From: Caldilineaceae bacterium
Lineage (GTDB): Bacteria; Chloroflexota; Anaerolineae; Caldilineales; Caldilineaceae
DNA: 64,000 nucleotides
Assembly (NCBI GenBank): GCA_020845455.1
Contig: JADLFO010000326.1
Coordinates: 1 to 64,000, forward strand
Direction: 5' to 3'
In this document: positions 18,150 through 25,065 of the stretch, in pieces
How positions within the stretch are numbered: position 1 is the stretch's first letter
Layout: every line of letters begins with the position of its first letter
The notes under the pieces: generated by a model
The model's database searches: none
The model's input: only the letters and a program-made list of their open reading frames with translations
What the model was told of the DNA's origin: nothing
Program-made: the position numbers and the translations under genes

Positions 18150-19179
18150 ATATGATCTCCTCTAAGAATACAGGCGCGCCTCTCCGCTGGATCGAGCGGT
18201 CGATAGCGTCCATGGCCCGTACTACCTCAAGCCCGGACTGTCCATCGGTACGCGGGGTTTGATTGTGAACGATGCAATTGATAAAGTGCCGGCACTGGTT
18301 CTTTAACGGCTCGGCACTATCGACACGCGGGCTGAGGATGTTGCCATCACGCATCTGATACTGGAACTCACCGAAGTTGGCGACCTCCGGCTGGATTGCA
18401 CTGATTCCCTTCTCAAAGATTCGAATGCGCTCCATCGTGTTCAGATCGTCGAAGACGATCCGCATGTTGCTGCCGACGACAACTAGTTCGCGTACCTTAT
18501 TGGGTTCTGCCCAACTGACATGAATATGGCCGAGGATATTGGGGGCATAGCCGACTGAAATGAAACCAACATCCTCACGTTGGTTCTTGAGTACATTGGC
18601 GGCAACGGCGCTGACCCATTGGGGTGTACTGCCCAACAGATAGTTGAAGATGGAGATATCATGCGGTGCCAGGTCCCACAGGGCGTTGACGTCGTGGCGA
18701 ATCGGCCCAAGGTTGGTGCGGCGAGAGTAAAGATAGTAGACTTCGCCCATCTCCGGCCCGTTGGCATACGCCCTGAGCGTTTGGATTGCGGGATTGTGGA
18801 GAAAGGTATGGCCCACCATCAGCTTTACGCCATGCAGGTCGGCCAACTCAATCAACCGCTCTGCCTGCGCCGGTGTGGTAGTCAGGGGCTTTTCCACCAA
18901 CACATGTTTGCCGCCTGCAATACAGCGGCTCGCCAGGTCAAAGTGGGTTGCAGCCCCGGTGGCCACCACCACCGCGTCCAGATCGTCCAGTTGCAGCAGC
19001 GTGTCGAGCGAATGAGTGACGAACGTGCCCGGAAAGCGTTTGTTTATCTCGGCCAGACGTTCGGGACGTTGATCACAAACTGCGACGATTTCGGCATCTG
19101 GAAGTTCATTGAAGACGCGTACATAATTAGCGCCCCAATAGCCGGCGCCAACCACGGCGATACCTATCTTATCGAACAT
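18115..19179 (-). CDS. Gfo/Idh/MocA oxidoreductase, WlbA-like
   Basis: A 354-residue NAD-dependent sugar oxidoreductase. The Rossmann motif is IAVVGAGYWGANYVRVFNEL, followed by VDLDAVVVATGAATHFD-like strands and the active-site EKPLTT motif (HVLVEKPLTTTPAQAERLIE). The C-terminal domain has SRRTNLGPIRHDVNALWDLA, where the His-Asp pair is usual for WlbA-type UDP-amino-uronate 3-dehydrogenases. It probably oxidises C3 of a nucleotide-linked sugar and hands the keto product to the DegT aminotransferase encoded immediately downstream. The 35-bp overlap between the two genes implies coupled translation. The preceding 77 bp hold a terminator-like hairpin. Confidence 0.86.
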   Translation of the reverse strand: MFDKIGIAVVGAGYWGANYVRVFNELPDAEIVAVCDQRPERLAEINKRFPGTFVTHSLDTLLQLDDLDAVVVATGAATHFDLASRCIAGGKHVLVEKPLTTTPAQAERLIELADLHGVKLMVGHTFLHNPAIQTLRAYANGPEMGEVYYLYSRRTNLGPIRHDVNALWDLAPHDISIFNYLLGSTPQWVSAVAANVLKNQREDVGFISVGYAPNILGHIHVSWAEPNKVRELVVVGSNMRIVFDDLNTMERIRIFEKGISAIQPEVANFGEFQYQMRDGNILSPRVDSAEPLKNQCRHFINCIVHNQTPRTDGQSGLEVVRAMDAIDRSIQRRGAPVFLEEIIYDNATLALVAA

Positions 19180-19223
19180 GCGGCAACCTCCTTATCATTC
19201 CTTAGAAGAGGACATAGCATCAG

Positions 19224-19252
19224 AAAAAGGCCGGGACCGGGCGCTGCCGGCC
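19224..19252 (-). terminator. Internal terminator/attenuator in EPS operon
   Basis: On the minus strand GGCCGG (19252-19247) pairs with CCGGCC (19234-19229) around a 12-nt loop and is followed directly by five T (19228-19224). It starts four bases after the stop of the sugar transferase gene and precedes the WlbA-like gene. It looks like a partial intrinsic terminator that would let the first two genes be expressed more than the rest. Confidence 0.6.
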
Positions 19253-19256
19253 TGGG

Positions 19257-20000
19257 CTAGGCTGCACCTCGACCCCGAAGAACCACCGGAATGGTCTGCA
19301 CCAAGATCAAAAAATCCAGGAGGAACGAACGGTGGCGGACATATCGAATATCAAGGCGCATCATCTCCTCAAATGTCACCTCGCCCCGACCTTCGACCTG
19401 CCACAGCCCCGTGAGACCGGGCACGGCCATCAGCCGCTCATAGTGTTCCGGCTGGTAGAGCGCGGCTTCATAGAGCGGCACGGGTCGCGGGCCGACCAGA
19501 CTCATCTCACCCCTGAGCACGTTTATCATCTGCGGCGCTTCGTCGAGGCTGGTCTTACGCAGGAATCGTCCAACGCGTGTGATACGCGGGTCATCCGTTA
19601 GCTTGAATTTGGCGCTGCCATCGTTGCCGTCGTCCAGGAGGCCGGAGACATAGGCTTTGATATGTTCTTCATGCAGTGACTGATCGGCATTGTGGGCCAT
19701 GGATCGAAACTTCACCATGGGGAATGGCTGAATCTCCCACACTGTTTCGCCGTTGTACACACGGCGTCGCGCCCCTACCCGTTGCTGAACGAAGAAGACC
19801 GGGCCAGGGCTTTCGACTTTGATCAGTGCCGCGATGAGTAGCAGGAGCGGCCAAAGAAGGAGCAGCGCCAGGATGGTGACCCCTACGTCGATAACTCGTT
19901 TGGCGGCGTAGTAAAGCAGGTCAGCCTGTTGCGGCTGGTGCGTTTCAAGACGGCGCTGTTGGAAAAAGTGTGAGCCGGATTGCGCTGAGAGGTTCTGCAT
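19257..20000 (-). CDS. Initiating undecaprenyl-phosphate sugar transferase
   Basis: A 247-residue bacterial sugar transferase of the WcaJ/WbaP/ExoY catalytic-domain class. A single hydrophobic helix lies at [20 protein letters not shown], preceded by [11 protein letters not shown]. After it come [27 protein letters not shown], the pair [20 protein letters not shown] and [20 protein letters not shown], and finally [20 protein letters not shown]; these are the catalytic signatures. The enzyme moves a sugar-1-phosphate onto undecaprenyl phosphate, the first committed step of repeat-unit assembly. A longer start at 20054 would run inside the upstream gene. The ATG at 20000, five bases beyond that gene's stop, is preferred. 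Confidence 0.92.
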   Translation of the reverse strand: MQNLSAQSGSHFFQQRRLETHQPQQADLLYYAAKRVIDVGVTILALLLLWPLLLLIAALIKVESPGPVFFVQQRVGARRRVYNGETVWEIQPFPMVKFRSMAHNADQSLHEEHIKAYVSGLLDDGNDGSAKFKLTDDPRITRVGRFLRKTSLDEAPQMINVLRGEMSLVGPRPVPLYEAALYQPEHYERLMAVPGLTGLWQVEGRGEVTFEEMMRLDIRYVRHRSFLLDFLILVQTIPVVLRGRGAA

Positions 20001-20004
20001 CGGA

Positions 20005-21516
20005 TTAGTTCCTGCCGGGGCGATAGACTGCCGATTGGGTGGTGTGCGATACAACGATACCCATCAGCTTGGCGGGTGTGTTGGCTAACTCCCGGCGCGC
20101 CCGTTCGACTGCCTCTTTGTGCGCAATGGATTGGCCGACTACGAATACGATGCCATCGGCAACAGCGGACAACGCCGGCGTCTCTGCGGATGTGAGCAGT
20201 GCGGGCGTGTCGAGCAAGACAATATCGGCGCGCCGGCGCAGTTGTTCCATCAACGGAGCCAGCCGTCCCGGCGTGAAGAGCGCCAAGGACCGGCCGGAGT
20301 GTTCCCCATAGGGAATGACGCGCAGGTTCGGCACCGAACTTGCGTGGCTGATCTGGTCGAGGCGTGCATGGGCGAGCAGGGCATCGCTTATGCCAAGCTC
20401 GCTGGGGATGTTGAAGATGGTATGCAGGCTAGGGTGGTGGATATTACAGTCGACTAGGATGACGCTGTGGCCGAGCTTGGCGAGCGCCACGCCGAGATTG
20501 GCGACTACGGTGGATTTGCCTTCACCTGGTTCGGCGCTGGTCACGAGCAGGACGAGTGGCGATGTATCTTTGGCTCGTGCGGCCAGGTTGACGGCTGCAC
20601 GAGCGAACGCAGCTTCGTGGGGTGAATGGCCGTTCATGACGACGTTCGGCCATTTGGTATGGGGAGAAACCGGCACGCCTGCCAACAAGGGCGACTGGGC
20701 CGCCATCTCGATCTGGTCTACAGAGTGCAGCCGGTTGTCCAAGTTTTCAACCAGCAATGCCACACCCAGCCCCGCGGCCAATCCTGCGATGAGTCCTGCC
20801 ATCAGATTGAGCCGCACATTTGGCCGGGTCGGTTCTGTGGGCGGGGTTGCAGGGTCCATCACCGAGAGCAAACTGGTTTGAATCAACGCGCGCGTGCGCA
20901 GGGATTCGCGTTGCGCCCGAAGCTCATCATATTGGCCGCGTTTTCGATCAAGCTCGTCACGGATGGCGGCCAAACCCTCTGCATCTGCCGGAGAGAGTAT
21001 CGACAGTTTTGCATAGTCTTGTTCGACTGTCCGCAGTTCGGCTTCGAACTGGCCCAGTTGTCGCGTCAGTTCCTGCTGTCGTTTTTGCAGGTCTGCGTTG
21101 ACCCTCTCCTCCCCCCTCGCGACTAGGATGGCGGCAAGGGCATTCGCCATCTCGCCGGCCAGTGAGGGGTCGTCGGCCTCGACTGTTAATACAATCAGTT
21201 CGGTATTGGCAAGAACCTGCGCTTCGATTGAGGGAGGTTCCTGCAAATTGAAGCGTTCCATGAGTTCATGCCGGATAAGCCCGCTTTGGGCAGTCTGTGA
21301 ATAGGTGTTCATCAACCGGTCGGCGTATGCCACATCGTATTGCACTTCGTCGAGCATACCGCGCGCCGGCGTCGAGACCTGGAGCGTGACCGATGCCGTA
21401 TAGACAGGGGTCATCACTTTGCTTGCAAGGCCGGCGATGGCGAGCGTAGTGAGAGCGGTGAGTCCTATGGAAAGCCTGTGCCGCCAGAGAAAAAGAAGAT
21501 ATGCGTTTAGCTCCAT
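20005..21516 (-). CDS. Wzz/BY-kinase-like chain-length protein
   Basis: A 503-residue protein joining a Wzz-type chain-length domain to a CpsD/CapB-type ATPase. The Wzz half has transmembrane segments at residues ~15-35 (LSIGLTALTTLAIAGLASKV) and ~238-258 (NLMAGLIAGLAAGLGVALLV) flanking a coiled-coil ectodomain. The ATPase half has Walker A in SAEPGEGKSTVVANLG and Walker B in ADIVLLDTPALL. The Walker A' motif, normally D-x-D-x-R, reads VILVDCNIHHP, so the second Asp and the Arg are replaced by Asn and His. The C-terminus has only one tyrosine (QSAVYRPGRN) instead of a Tyr cluster. It heads the EPS operon and probably regulates polymer length, but kinase activity is uncertain. Confidence 0.85.
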   Translation of the reverse strand: MELNAYLLFLWRHRLSIGLTALTTLAIAGLASKVMTPVYTASVTLQVSTPARGMLDEVQYDVAYADRLMNTYSQTAQSGLIRHELMERFNLQEPPSIEAQVLANTELIVLTVEADDPSLAGEMANALAAILVARGEERVNADLQKRQQELTRQLGQFEAELRTVEQDYAKLSILSPADAEGLAAIRDELDRKRGQYDELRAQRESLRTRALIQTSLLSVMDPATPPTEPTRPNVRLNLMAGLIAGLAAGLGVALLVENLDNRLHSVDQIEMAAQSPLLAGVPVSPHTKWPNVVMNGHSPHEAAFARAAVNLAARAKDTSPLVLLVTSAEPGEGKSTVVANLGVALAKLGHSVILVDCNIHHPSLHTIFNIPSELGISDALLAHARLDQISHASSVPNLRVIPYGEHSGRSLALFTPGRLAPLMEQLRRRADIVLLDTPALLTSAETPALSAVADGIVFVVGQSIAHKEAVERARRELANTPAKLMGIVVSHTTQSAVYRPGRN

Positions 21517-21538
21517 AGAGATCCACCGATTCAGTACG

Positions 21539-21568
21539 CTTATGGTTTGGAAAGGGTGCAGTTGACAA
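21539..21568 (-). promoter_or_regulatory. Candidate promoter of the EPS operon
   Basis: Minus-strand TTGTCA (21568-21563) and CATAAG (21544-21539) are separated by 18 bp and lie just upstream of the first EPS gene, giving a leader of about 16 nt. The -10 element is poor, so this is a weak call and an activator may be needed. Confidence 0.3.
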
Positions 21569-21679
21569 AGAACAGCCTCGATACAAGCCCATCAATATTC
21601 TATGAATATCCTGCGAATACGAGGTTGGACCTGGCATTGCCCATGCCCTGCGGTACAATCACATGCACAAGATCCTACG

Positions 21680-21707
21680 GTTACAATCGTGAAAACCATG
21701 CTATAAT
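21680..21707 (+). promoter_or_regulatory. Promoter of intergenic RNA
   Basis: A perfect TATAAT (21702-21707) is preceded at 16 bp by GTTACA (21680-21685), four of six matches to the -35 consensus. Transcription would begin near 21713, directly at the structured element that ends in an intrinsic terminator. There is no protein-coding gene downstream on this strand. Confidence 0.55.
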
Positions 21708-21712
21708 GCAGC

Positions 21713-21856
21713 AGGGGATAGCTCCCTGCGTCAAAAGACACAGGAAGCATACCTGGTGGGAATGCGCTACTCGTGCTGCGAACCCGTCTAGCGCACCCCT
21801 GCTCTGCATGTGGGGAGGGTTTGTTCCTTCGTGGGCAAACCTTCCCTTTTGTTTTT
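21713..21856 (+). ncRNA. Candidate structured small RNA (~144 nt)
   Basis: The stretch is bounded by a promoter (TATAAT at 21702-21707) and a strong intrinsic terminator: arms 21813-21823 and 21836-21846 followed by TTTTGTTTTT. Inside, GCAGGGG (21711-21717) can pair with CCCCTGC (21796-21802), closing the RNA, or GCAGGG can pair locally with CCCTGC (21724-21729). TGCGCTA (21763-21769) pairs perfectly with TAGCGCA (21789-21795), stacked on the closing helix, and CAGG/CCTG forms a small hairpin at 21741-21755. The transcript diverges from the EPS operon. It does not match the parts of 6S, SRP, tmRNA, GEMM or T-box RNAs that I can recall. It may be a stand-alone regulatory RNA. Confidence 0.5.
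21813..21856 (+). terminator. Intrinsic terminator of the intergenic RNA
   Basis: GGGAGGGTTTG (21813-21823) pairs with CAAACCTTCCC (21836-21846), eleven pairs with one G-T, around a 12-nt loop. It is followed by TTTTGTTTTT on the plus strand. Confidence 0.75.
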
Positions 21857-21884
21857 CGCTCTATCGTGCTGAGTGGTTACGTTT

Positions 21885-21929
21885 CTGTGACACGCACCTC
21901 TGTGACACACATCTCTGTGATATACATCT
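21885..21929. repeat. Three 15-bp imperfect direct repeats
   Basis: CTGTGACACGCACCT, CTGTGACACACATCT and CTGTGATATACATCT lie head to tail. The constant CTGTGA at the start of each unit makes this look like an iterated protein-binding site, about 370 bp upstream of the EPS operon, or a minisatellite-like duplication. Confidence 0.8.
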
Positions 21930-22433
21930 GCCGGCCTATGGCCCGTTCCATCGTACGCGCCCCTCACATCTCGCTGCCGCCGTCCACTGCATCTAGAGCG
22001 CGCACAACTTAAGTAGGCTGTTGCGGGCCATTTGTCTGCAACAGCACTGCTAAACAGGGGGCGTGACGTCTCTCAATACTGCTGCCTACTTGTGTTGGCG
22101 TGGATAACAACAGACGCGCGGCCCTTTAGAACCGCCTGGGCCATACCAGAGGATGTTCAGAGACCTCTGGAACGTAAACGCAGGCGTCAAGGGGCAGTTG
22201 ATGTGTAAGTGCTGACCACTCAGCAAGCACCTTTTCGTTGACAGACTGTGATCTGTGGTCGGCGATGAGGCGTCAGGCGCTGTGGTTGGGCGCCACTGTT
22301 TGCAAAGCGTGGTCTGCACCCTGCATAATGTCCGTTCGATTTGTAAGAGAACCTACATGGCTTGTTTCACTTTTCACTATAGGCCCGCCATGCAGCGATG
22401 TCAATAGAGATCATGACAAATCTGGCTGACAAT

Positions 22434-22467
22434 GATGACAGATTCCAGGATGACAGATTCCAGGATG
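22434..22467. repeat. 15-bp tandem duplication plus partial third copy
   Basis: GATGACAGATTCCAG occurs twice without mismatch (22434-22448, 22449-22463), followed by GATG of a third unit. It lies about 45 bp beyond the fabI terminator. No function is evident. Confidence 0.85.
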
Positions 22468-22510
22468 TGCGGGGTATAGGTTGGGGTGCTGTACGCTGGA
22501 TGTGGGCAGC

Positions 22511-22539
22511 AAAAAGCCCTTCCGGTGTAGAAGGGCTTT
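22511..22539 (-). terminator. Intrinsic terminator of fabI
   Basis: On the minus strand AAAGCCCTTC (22539-22530) pairs perfectly with GAAGGGCTTT (22522-22513) around a 7-nt loop and runs into a TTTTT tract (22515-22511). It lies about 46 bp downstream of the fabI stop. Confidence 0.85.
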
Positions 22540-22585
22540 GAGATCCGTCGTTGTGCGGGAGTTGGCTGAGATAGACAACCCCGTC

Positions 22586-23392
22586 TTAAGCGTCGGCAGC
22601 GAGGTCAGTCTCCATCTTGGCGGGGTCGGGTGCGCCCATGATGTTGTAGCCGCCGTCTACATAGAGCACTTCGCCGGTGATGCTCGTCGCCCAGTCGCCG
22701 AGCAGGAAGCGGGCGGCATCGCCGATATTTTCCTGTGTGACATTGCCCAGGGGCGCGACCGAACCGACGTAGTGCAGGCTCTTGCGAAAGCCGCTGACGC
22801 CAGAGGCCGCCAGCGTCTTGATGGGGCCGGCGCTGATGGCGTTGACACGGATGCGCTGCGGGCCGAGGTCCCAGGCAAGGTAGCGCACCGACGCCTCGAG
22901 CGCGGCCTTGGCGACGCCCATGACATTGTAGCCGGGGGTCACCTTTTCGGCGCCGAAATAGGTGAGGGTGAGAATGCTGCCGCCGTTGGGCATGACGTCG
23001 CGGGCGCGCCTGGCAAGCGCGATCAGGCTGTAGCAGCTTACGTCCAGCGCGATTTTGAAGCCATTGCGGCTGGTGTCGCTGAAGCGTGCGCTCAGGTCCT
23101 CACCCGGCGCAAAGGCCACGGCGTGAACTAGGAAGTCGAGGCCGCCAAAGTGGGACTGGGCGCGGCGAAAGACTTCGTCAATCGCCTCATCCTGGGTTAC
23201 GTCGCACTCCTCGACAAATTGACTGTTCACGCTTTCGGCCAACGGCTCGACGCGTTTCTTGAGGATCTCGCCGGCATAGCTGAAGCCGAGTTCTGCGCCT
23301 TCTTCATGCAGGGCCTGGGCGATGCCCCAGGCAATGGAGTTTTTGTTGGCGACTCCGAAGATGAGGCCCTTTTTGCCTTCAAACAGTCCCAT
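22586..23392 (-). CDS. fabI: Enoyl-[acyl-carrier-protein] reductase (NADH)
   Basis: A 268-residue short-chain dehydrogenase that reduces the trans-2 double bond of enoyl-ACP, the last step of each fatty-acid elongation cycle. The start [20 protein letters not shown] is the FabI-type modified Rossmann motif, with [17 protein letters not shown] after it. The catalytic residues sit in [20 protein letters not shown], the FabI Tyr-x6-Lys pattern. The cofactor and substrate loop has [16 protein letters not shown], and the end [12 protein letters not shown] is standard. The length is normal for the family. AGGAGGG lies just upstream of the ATG. It has its own terminator and is separated from tyrS by 238 bp, so it is probably transcribed alone. 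Confidence 0.97.
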   Translation of the reverse strand: MGLFEGKKGLIFGVANKNSIAWGIAQALHEEGAELGFSYAGEILKKRVEPLAESVNSQFVEECDVTQDEAIDEVFRRAQSHFGGLDFLVHAVAFAPGEDLSARFSDTSRNGFKIALDVSCYSLIALARRARDVMPNGGSILTLTYFGAEKVTPGYNVMGVAKAALEASVRYLAWDLGPQRIRVNAISAGPIKTLAASGVSGFRKSLHYVGSVAPLGNVTQENIGDAARFLLGDWATSITGEVLYVDGGYNIMGAPDPAKMETDLAADA

Positions 23393-23435
23393 TGTTTCCC
23401 TCCTGGGTAGCTCTTTGACGATACATACTGTCCGC

Positions 23436-23476
23436 TGCGTAGGGGTTTGCGAGACCTGCGTGTCTATTGCGTAGGG
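23436..23476. repeat. Direct repeat TGCGTAGGG upstream of fabI
   Basis: TGCGTAGGG occurs at 23436-23444 and again at 23468-23476, 32 bp apart (about three helical turns), 44-84 bp upstream of the fabI start. The arrangement fits a regulator binding site in the fabI promoter, but no regulator can be named. Confidence 0.4.
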
Positions 23477-23517
23477 TAAACGGCGGAAATTGATAACGAA
23501 TTCTCATCTTTCCCTAC

Positions 23518-23546
23518 TTTACAAGCGCCAAACTTCGTGCTATTAT
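23518..23546 (+). promoter_or_regulatory. Sigma70-type promoter, antisense to fabI/tyrS
   Basis: TTTACA (23518-23523) and TATTAT (23541-23546) are separated by exactly 17 bp. Transcription would begin near 23553, immediately before the large hairpin with the T7 tract. Confidence 0.65.
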
Positions 23547-23552
23547 CCTAAG

Positions 23553-23626
23553 CATGAACTGACCGTTCATTGCGGTGCGGCCTAGCCGCTATCGGGGGAA
23601 CCGCAATGGACGGCAGTTCTTTTTTT
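23553..23626 (+). ncRNA. Candidate 74-nt hairpin small RNA
   Basis: Directly behind a 17-bp-spaced promoter lies a long hairpin. GAACTG (23556-23561) pairs with CAGTTC (23614-23619) and, after one bulged A, thirteen more pairs form between 23563-23575 and 23601-23613. The apical part contains a second small hairpin GCGGC-CTA-GCCGC (23577-23589). Seven T residues follow (23620-23626). The unit is a complete transcription unit of about 74 nt with no coding capacity, placed between tyrS and fabI on the opposite strand. It could be a small RNA, or a terminator that guards against antisense transcription. For tyrS itself, read on the other strand, the hairpin is not followed by T residues. Confidence 0.5.
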
Positions 23627-23630
23627 ACCC

Positions 23631-24866
23631 CTAAGACACCAGGCGCAAAAACTTGCGTTTGCCGGCTTGCAAGGTGCGTTCCTGCGAGTCGGGTTCCACC
23701 ACGAAATCGACCTCTTTGATTGTCTCACCCTGCAAACGCACGCCGCCTTGCTGCACCAAGCGGCGACCTTCACTCTTGCTGGTCACGGCTCCGGCGGCAT
23801 GCAAAAGGTCCACGATCCCGACCGGGGCGCGCACCTGGAAGGCGGGGGCATCGCTGGGCGCTTCACCCTGGTGCATGCGTGCGGCGTCTTCGGCGGCCTT
23901 GCCGGCCTCGGCATCGCCATGGAAGATGCTGACGATCTCCCAGGCCAGCCGGTGCTTGAGTTCGCGCATGTCGATGACGCCGGTCTCTGCGTCGTGAAAG
24001 AAGCGGTCGATCTGCGCTTGCGGCCAGCGCGTGACCAACTCCGCATAGTTGCGGACGGCGGAATCGGGTATGTTAAGCACCTTGGTGAACATGATGCCGG
24101 GCGGGTCGTTGACGCCGATGGTGTTGCCGGTCGATTTGCTCATGCGCTGCACGCCGTCGGTGCCGACCAGGATGGGCGAGGTGAGCACGATCTGCGGCTT
24201 GAGGCCAAACGCTTCCATCAGCTTGCGCCCCGCCATCAGGTTGAACAGTTGATCCGTGCCGCCCACTTGGACATCGGTGTTGAGGGCCACGGCATCGTAG
24301 CCCTGCATCAAGGCGTAGAAGAACTCATGCAGCCAGATGGCATCGCCGGTGGCATAGCGCTTGCTGAAGTTGTCGCGCGCCAAGAACTGTTGGACGGTGA
24401 AGTTGCTGGCAAGCTGCACGATCTGCTCAAAGCTGAGTTCCTTCAGCCATTCATGGTTATAGCGAACGGTCGTGCGCGCCGGGTCGAGAACCGCCCAAGC
24501 CTGGTCGGCATAGGTCTGGGCTTTTTCCAGCGCCTCGGTCAGCGACTGCTGTTTGCGCGCGCTCTCCTTGTCGCTGGGGTCGCCGATGATACCGGTAAAA
24601 GTGCCGATCAGGAAGATGACATCGTGGCCCAAGTCTTGAAATTGGCGCAGTTTGCGCATGCTGATGGTGTGGCCCAGATGCAGGTCGGGCGAGGAGGGGT
24701 CATAGCCGCAGTAGACGCGTAAGGGGCGGCCTGTGGCGGCGCTCTCCTCCAGGCGGGCGCGCAGTTCGCGCTCCATATTGGTATAGGTGAGCGGGTCGCC
24801 AAAGTCGACGCCGCGCATCAGGATTTGCATCTGCTCGTCAACAGGTGGAAAAGCTGCCATAGTCAA
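23631..24866 (-). CDS. tyrS: Tyrosyl-tRNA synthetase
   Basis: A 411-residue class I aminoacyl-tRNA synthetase that charges tRNA-Tyr. The HIGH-type motif is [20 protein letters not shown], followed by [16 protein letters not shown]. The tyrosine pocket includes [19 protein letters not shown], and the KMSKS-type loop reads [14 protein letters not shown]. The C-terminal S4-like RNA-binding domain is visible at [20 protein letters not shown] and [14 protein letters not shown]. The length and the HLGH/RMSKS combination correspond to the TyrZ subgroup. A GGAG lies close to the ATG. A weak promoter is present upstream. I see no tyrosine T-box leader. Confidence 0.96.
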   Translation of the reverse strand: MTMAAFPPVDEQMQILMRGVDFGDPLTYTNMERELRARLEESAATGRPLRVYCGYDPSSPDLHLGHTISMRKLRQFQDLGHDVIFLIGTFTGIIGDPSDKESARKQQSLTEALEKAQTYADQAWAVLDPARTTVRYNHEWLKELSFEQIVQLASNFTVQQFLARDNFSKRYATGDAIWLHEFFYALMQGYDAVALNTDVQVGGTDQLFNLMAGRKLMEAFGLKPQIVLTSPILVGTDGVQRMSKSTGNTIGVNDPPGIMFTKVLNIPDSAVRNYAELVTRWPQAQIDRFFHDAETGVIDMRELKHRLAWEIVSIFHGDAEAGKAAEDAARMHQGEAPSDAPAFQVRAPVGIVDLLHAAGAVTSKSEGRRLVQQGGVRLQGETIKEVDFVVEPDSQERTLQAGKRKFLRLVS

Positions 24867-24892
24867 CTCCGGTGTGGCTGGTCACAGAGACG

Positions 24893-24922
24893 CTTATCGA
24901 AAAAATGAGGCTGTGAAAACAA
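24893..24922 (-). promoter_or_regulatory. Possible tyrS promoter
   Basis: On the minus strand TTGTTT (24922-24917) and GATAAG (24898-24893) are 18 bp apart, just downstream of the preceding gene's terminator and about 27 bp before the tyrS ATG. Both hexamers are imperfect. Confidence 0.35.
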
Positions 24923-24952
24923 CGTGAAAAGATAACAGTCATGAAACAACGA

Positions 24953-25016
24953 TCAGAAAACAACAACGCGTGGCGGGCAGTTCCACGCGTTGGGATGATG
25001 CCGGGTCCTGACCCGG
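24953..25016 (-). terminator. Double-hairpin terminator of zinc-ribbon gene
   Basis: Two hairpins follow one another on the minus strand. The first is CCGGGT/ACCCGG at 25016-25001. The second is AACGCGTGG (24991-24983) paired with CCACGCGTT (24973-24965) around a 9-nt loop, running into TTGTTGTTTTC. They lie 50-110 bp downstream of the zinc-ribbon gene stop and upstream of the tyrS promoter. Confidence 0.7.
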
Positions 25017-25065
25017 TATAATACCTGGAGCAGACGTGCCGGTCAATCCATTGGGGGAGGCTGCG

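Larger units (their letters stand above)
21517..22585. other. 1.07-kb intergenic region without a convincing gene
   Basis: No reading frame here has a family resemblance or a good ribosome-binding site. The region holds a plus-strand promoter, structured RNA and terminator (21680-21856), three imperfect 15-bp direct repeats (21885-21929), a perfect 15-bp tandem duplication (22434-22467) and the fabI terminator (22511-22539). A short minus-strand frame at 22126-22230 reads like the tail of a protein (DACVYVPEVSEHPLVWPRRF), so part of the region may be decayed coding DNA. Confidence 0.6.

Noticed and set aside
21741-21770. SRP (4.5S) RNA in the intergenic transcript, because of a GGAAGCA string.
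   Set aside because: The conserved domain IV arrangement (CAGG, GGAA tetraloop, AGCAG in register) is not present and the closing helices do not match the usual SRP fold.
21547-21996. A 149-codon plus-strand reading frame in the EPS-fabI spacer.
   Set aside because: It runs through the promoter, structured RNA, terminator and direct repeats, has no ribosome-binding site and no protein-like composition.
24953-24991. Tyrosine T-box leader ahead of tyrS, because the minus strand reads GTGGAACTGCCCG followed by a hairpin and T-rich tract.
   Set aside because: The T-box core (TGGNACCGCG) is not matched at two positions, the variable base would not suit a tRNA-Tyr discriminator A, no specifier loop is seen, and the hairpin lies upstream of the likely tyrS promoter. 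It is better explained as the terminator of the zinc-ribbon gene.
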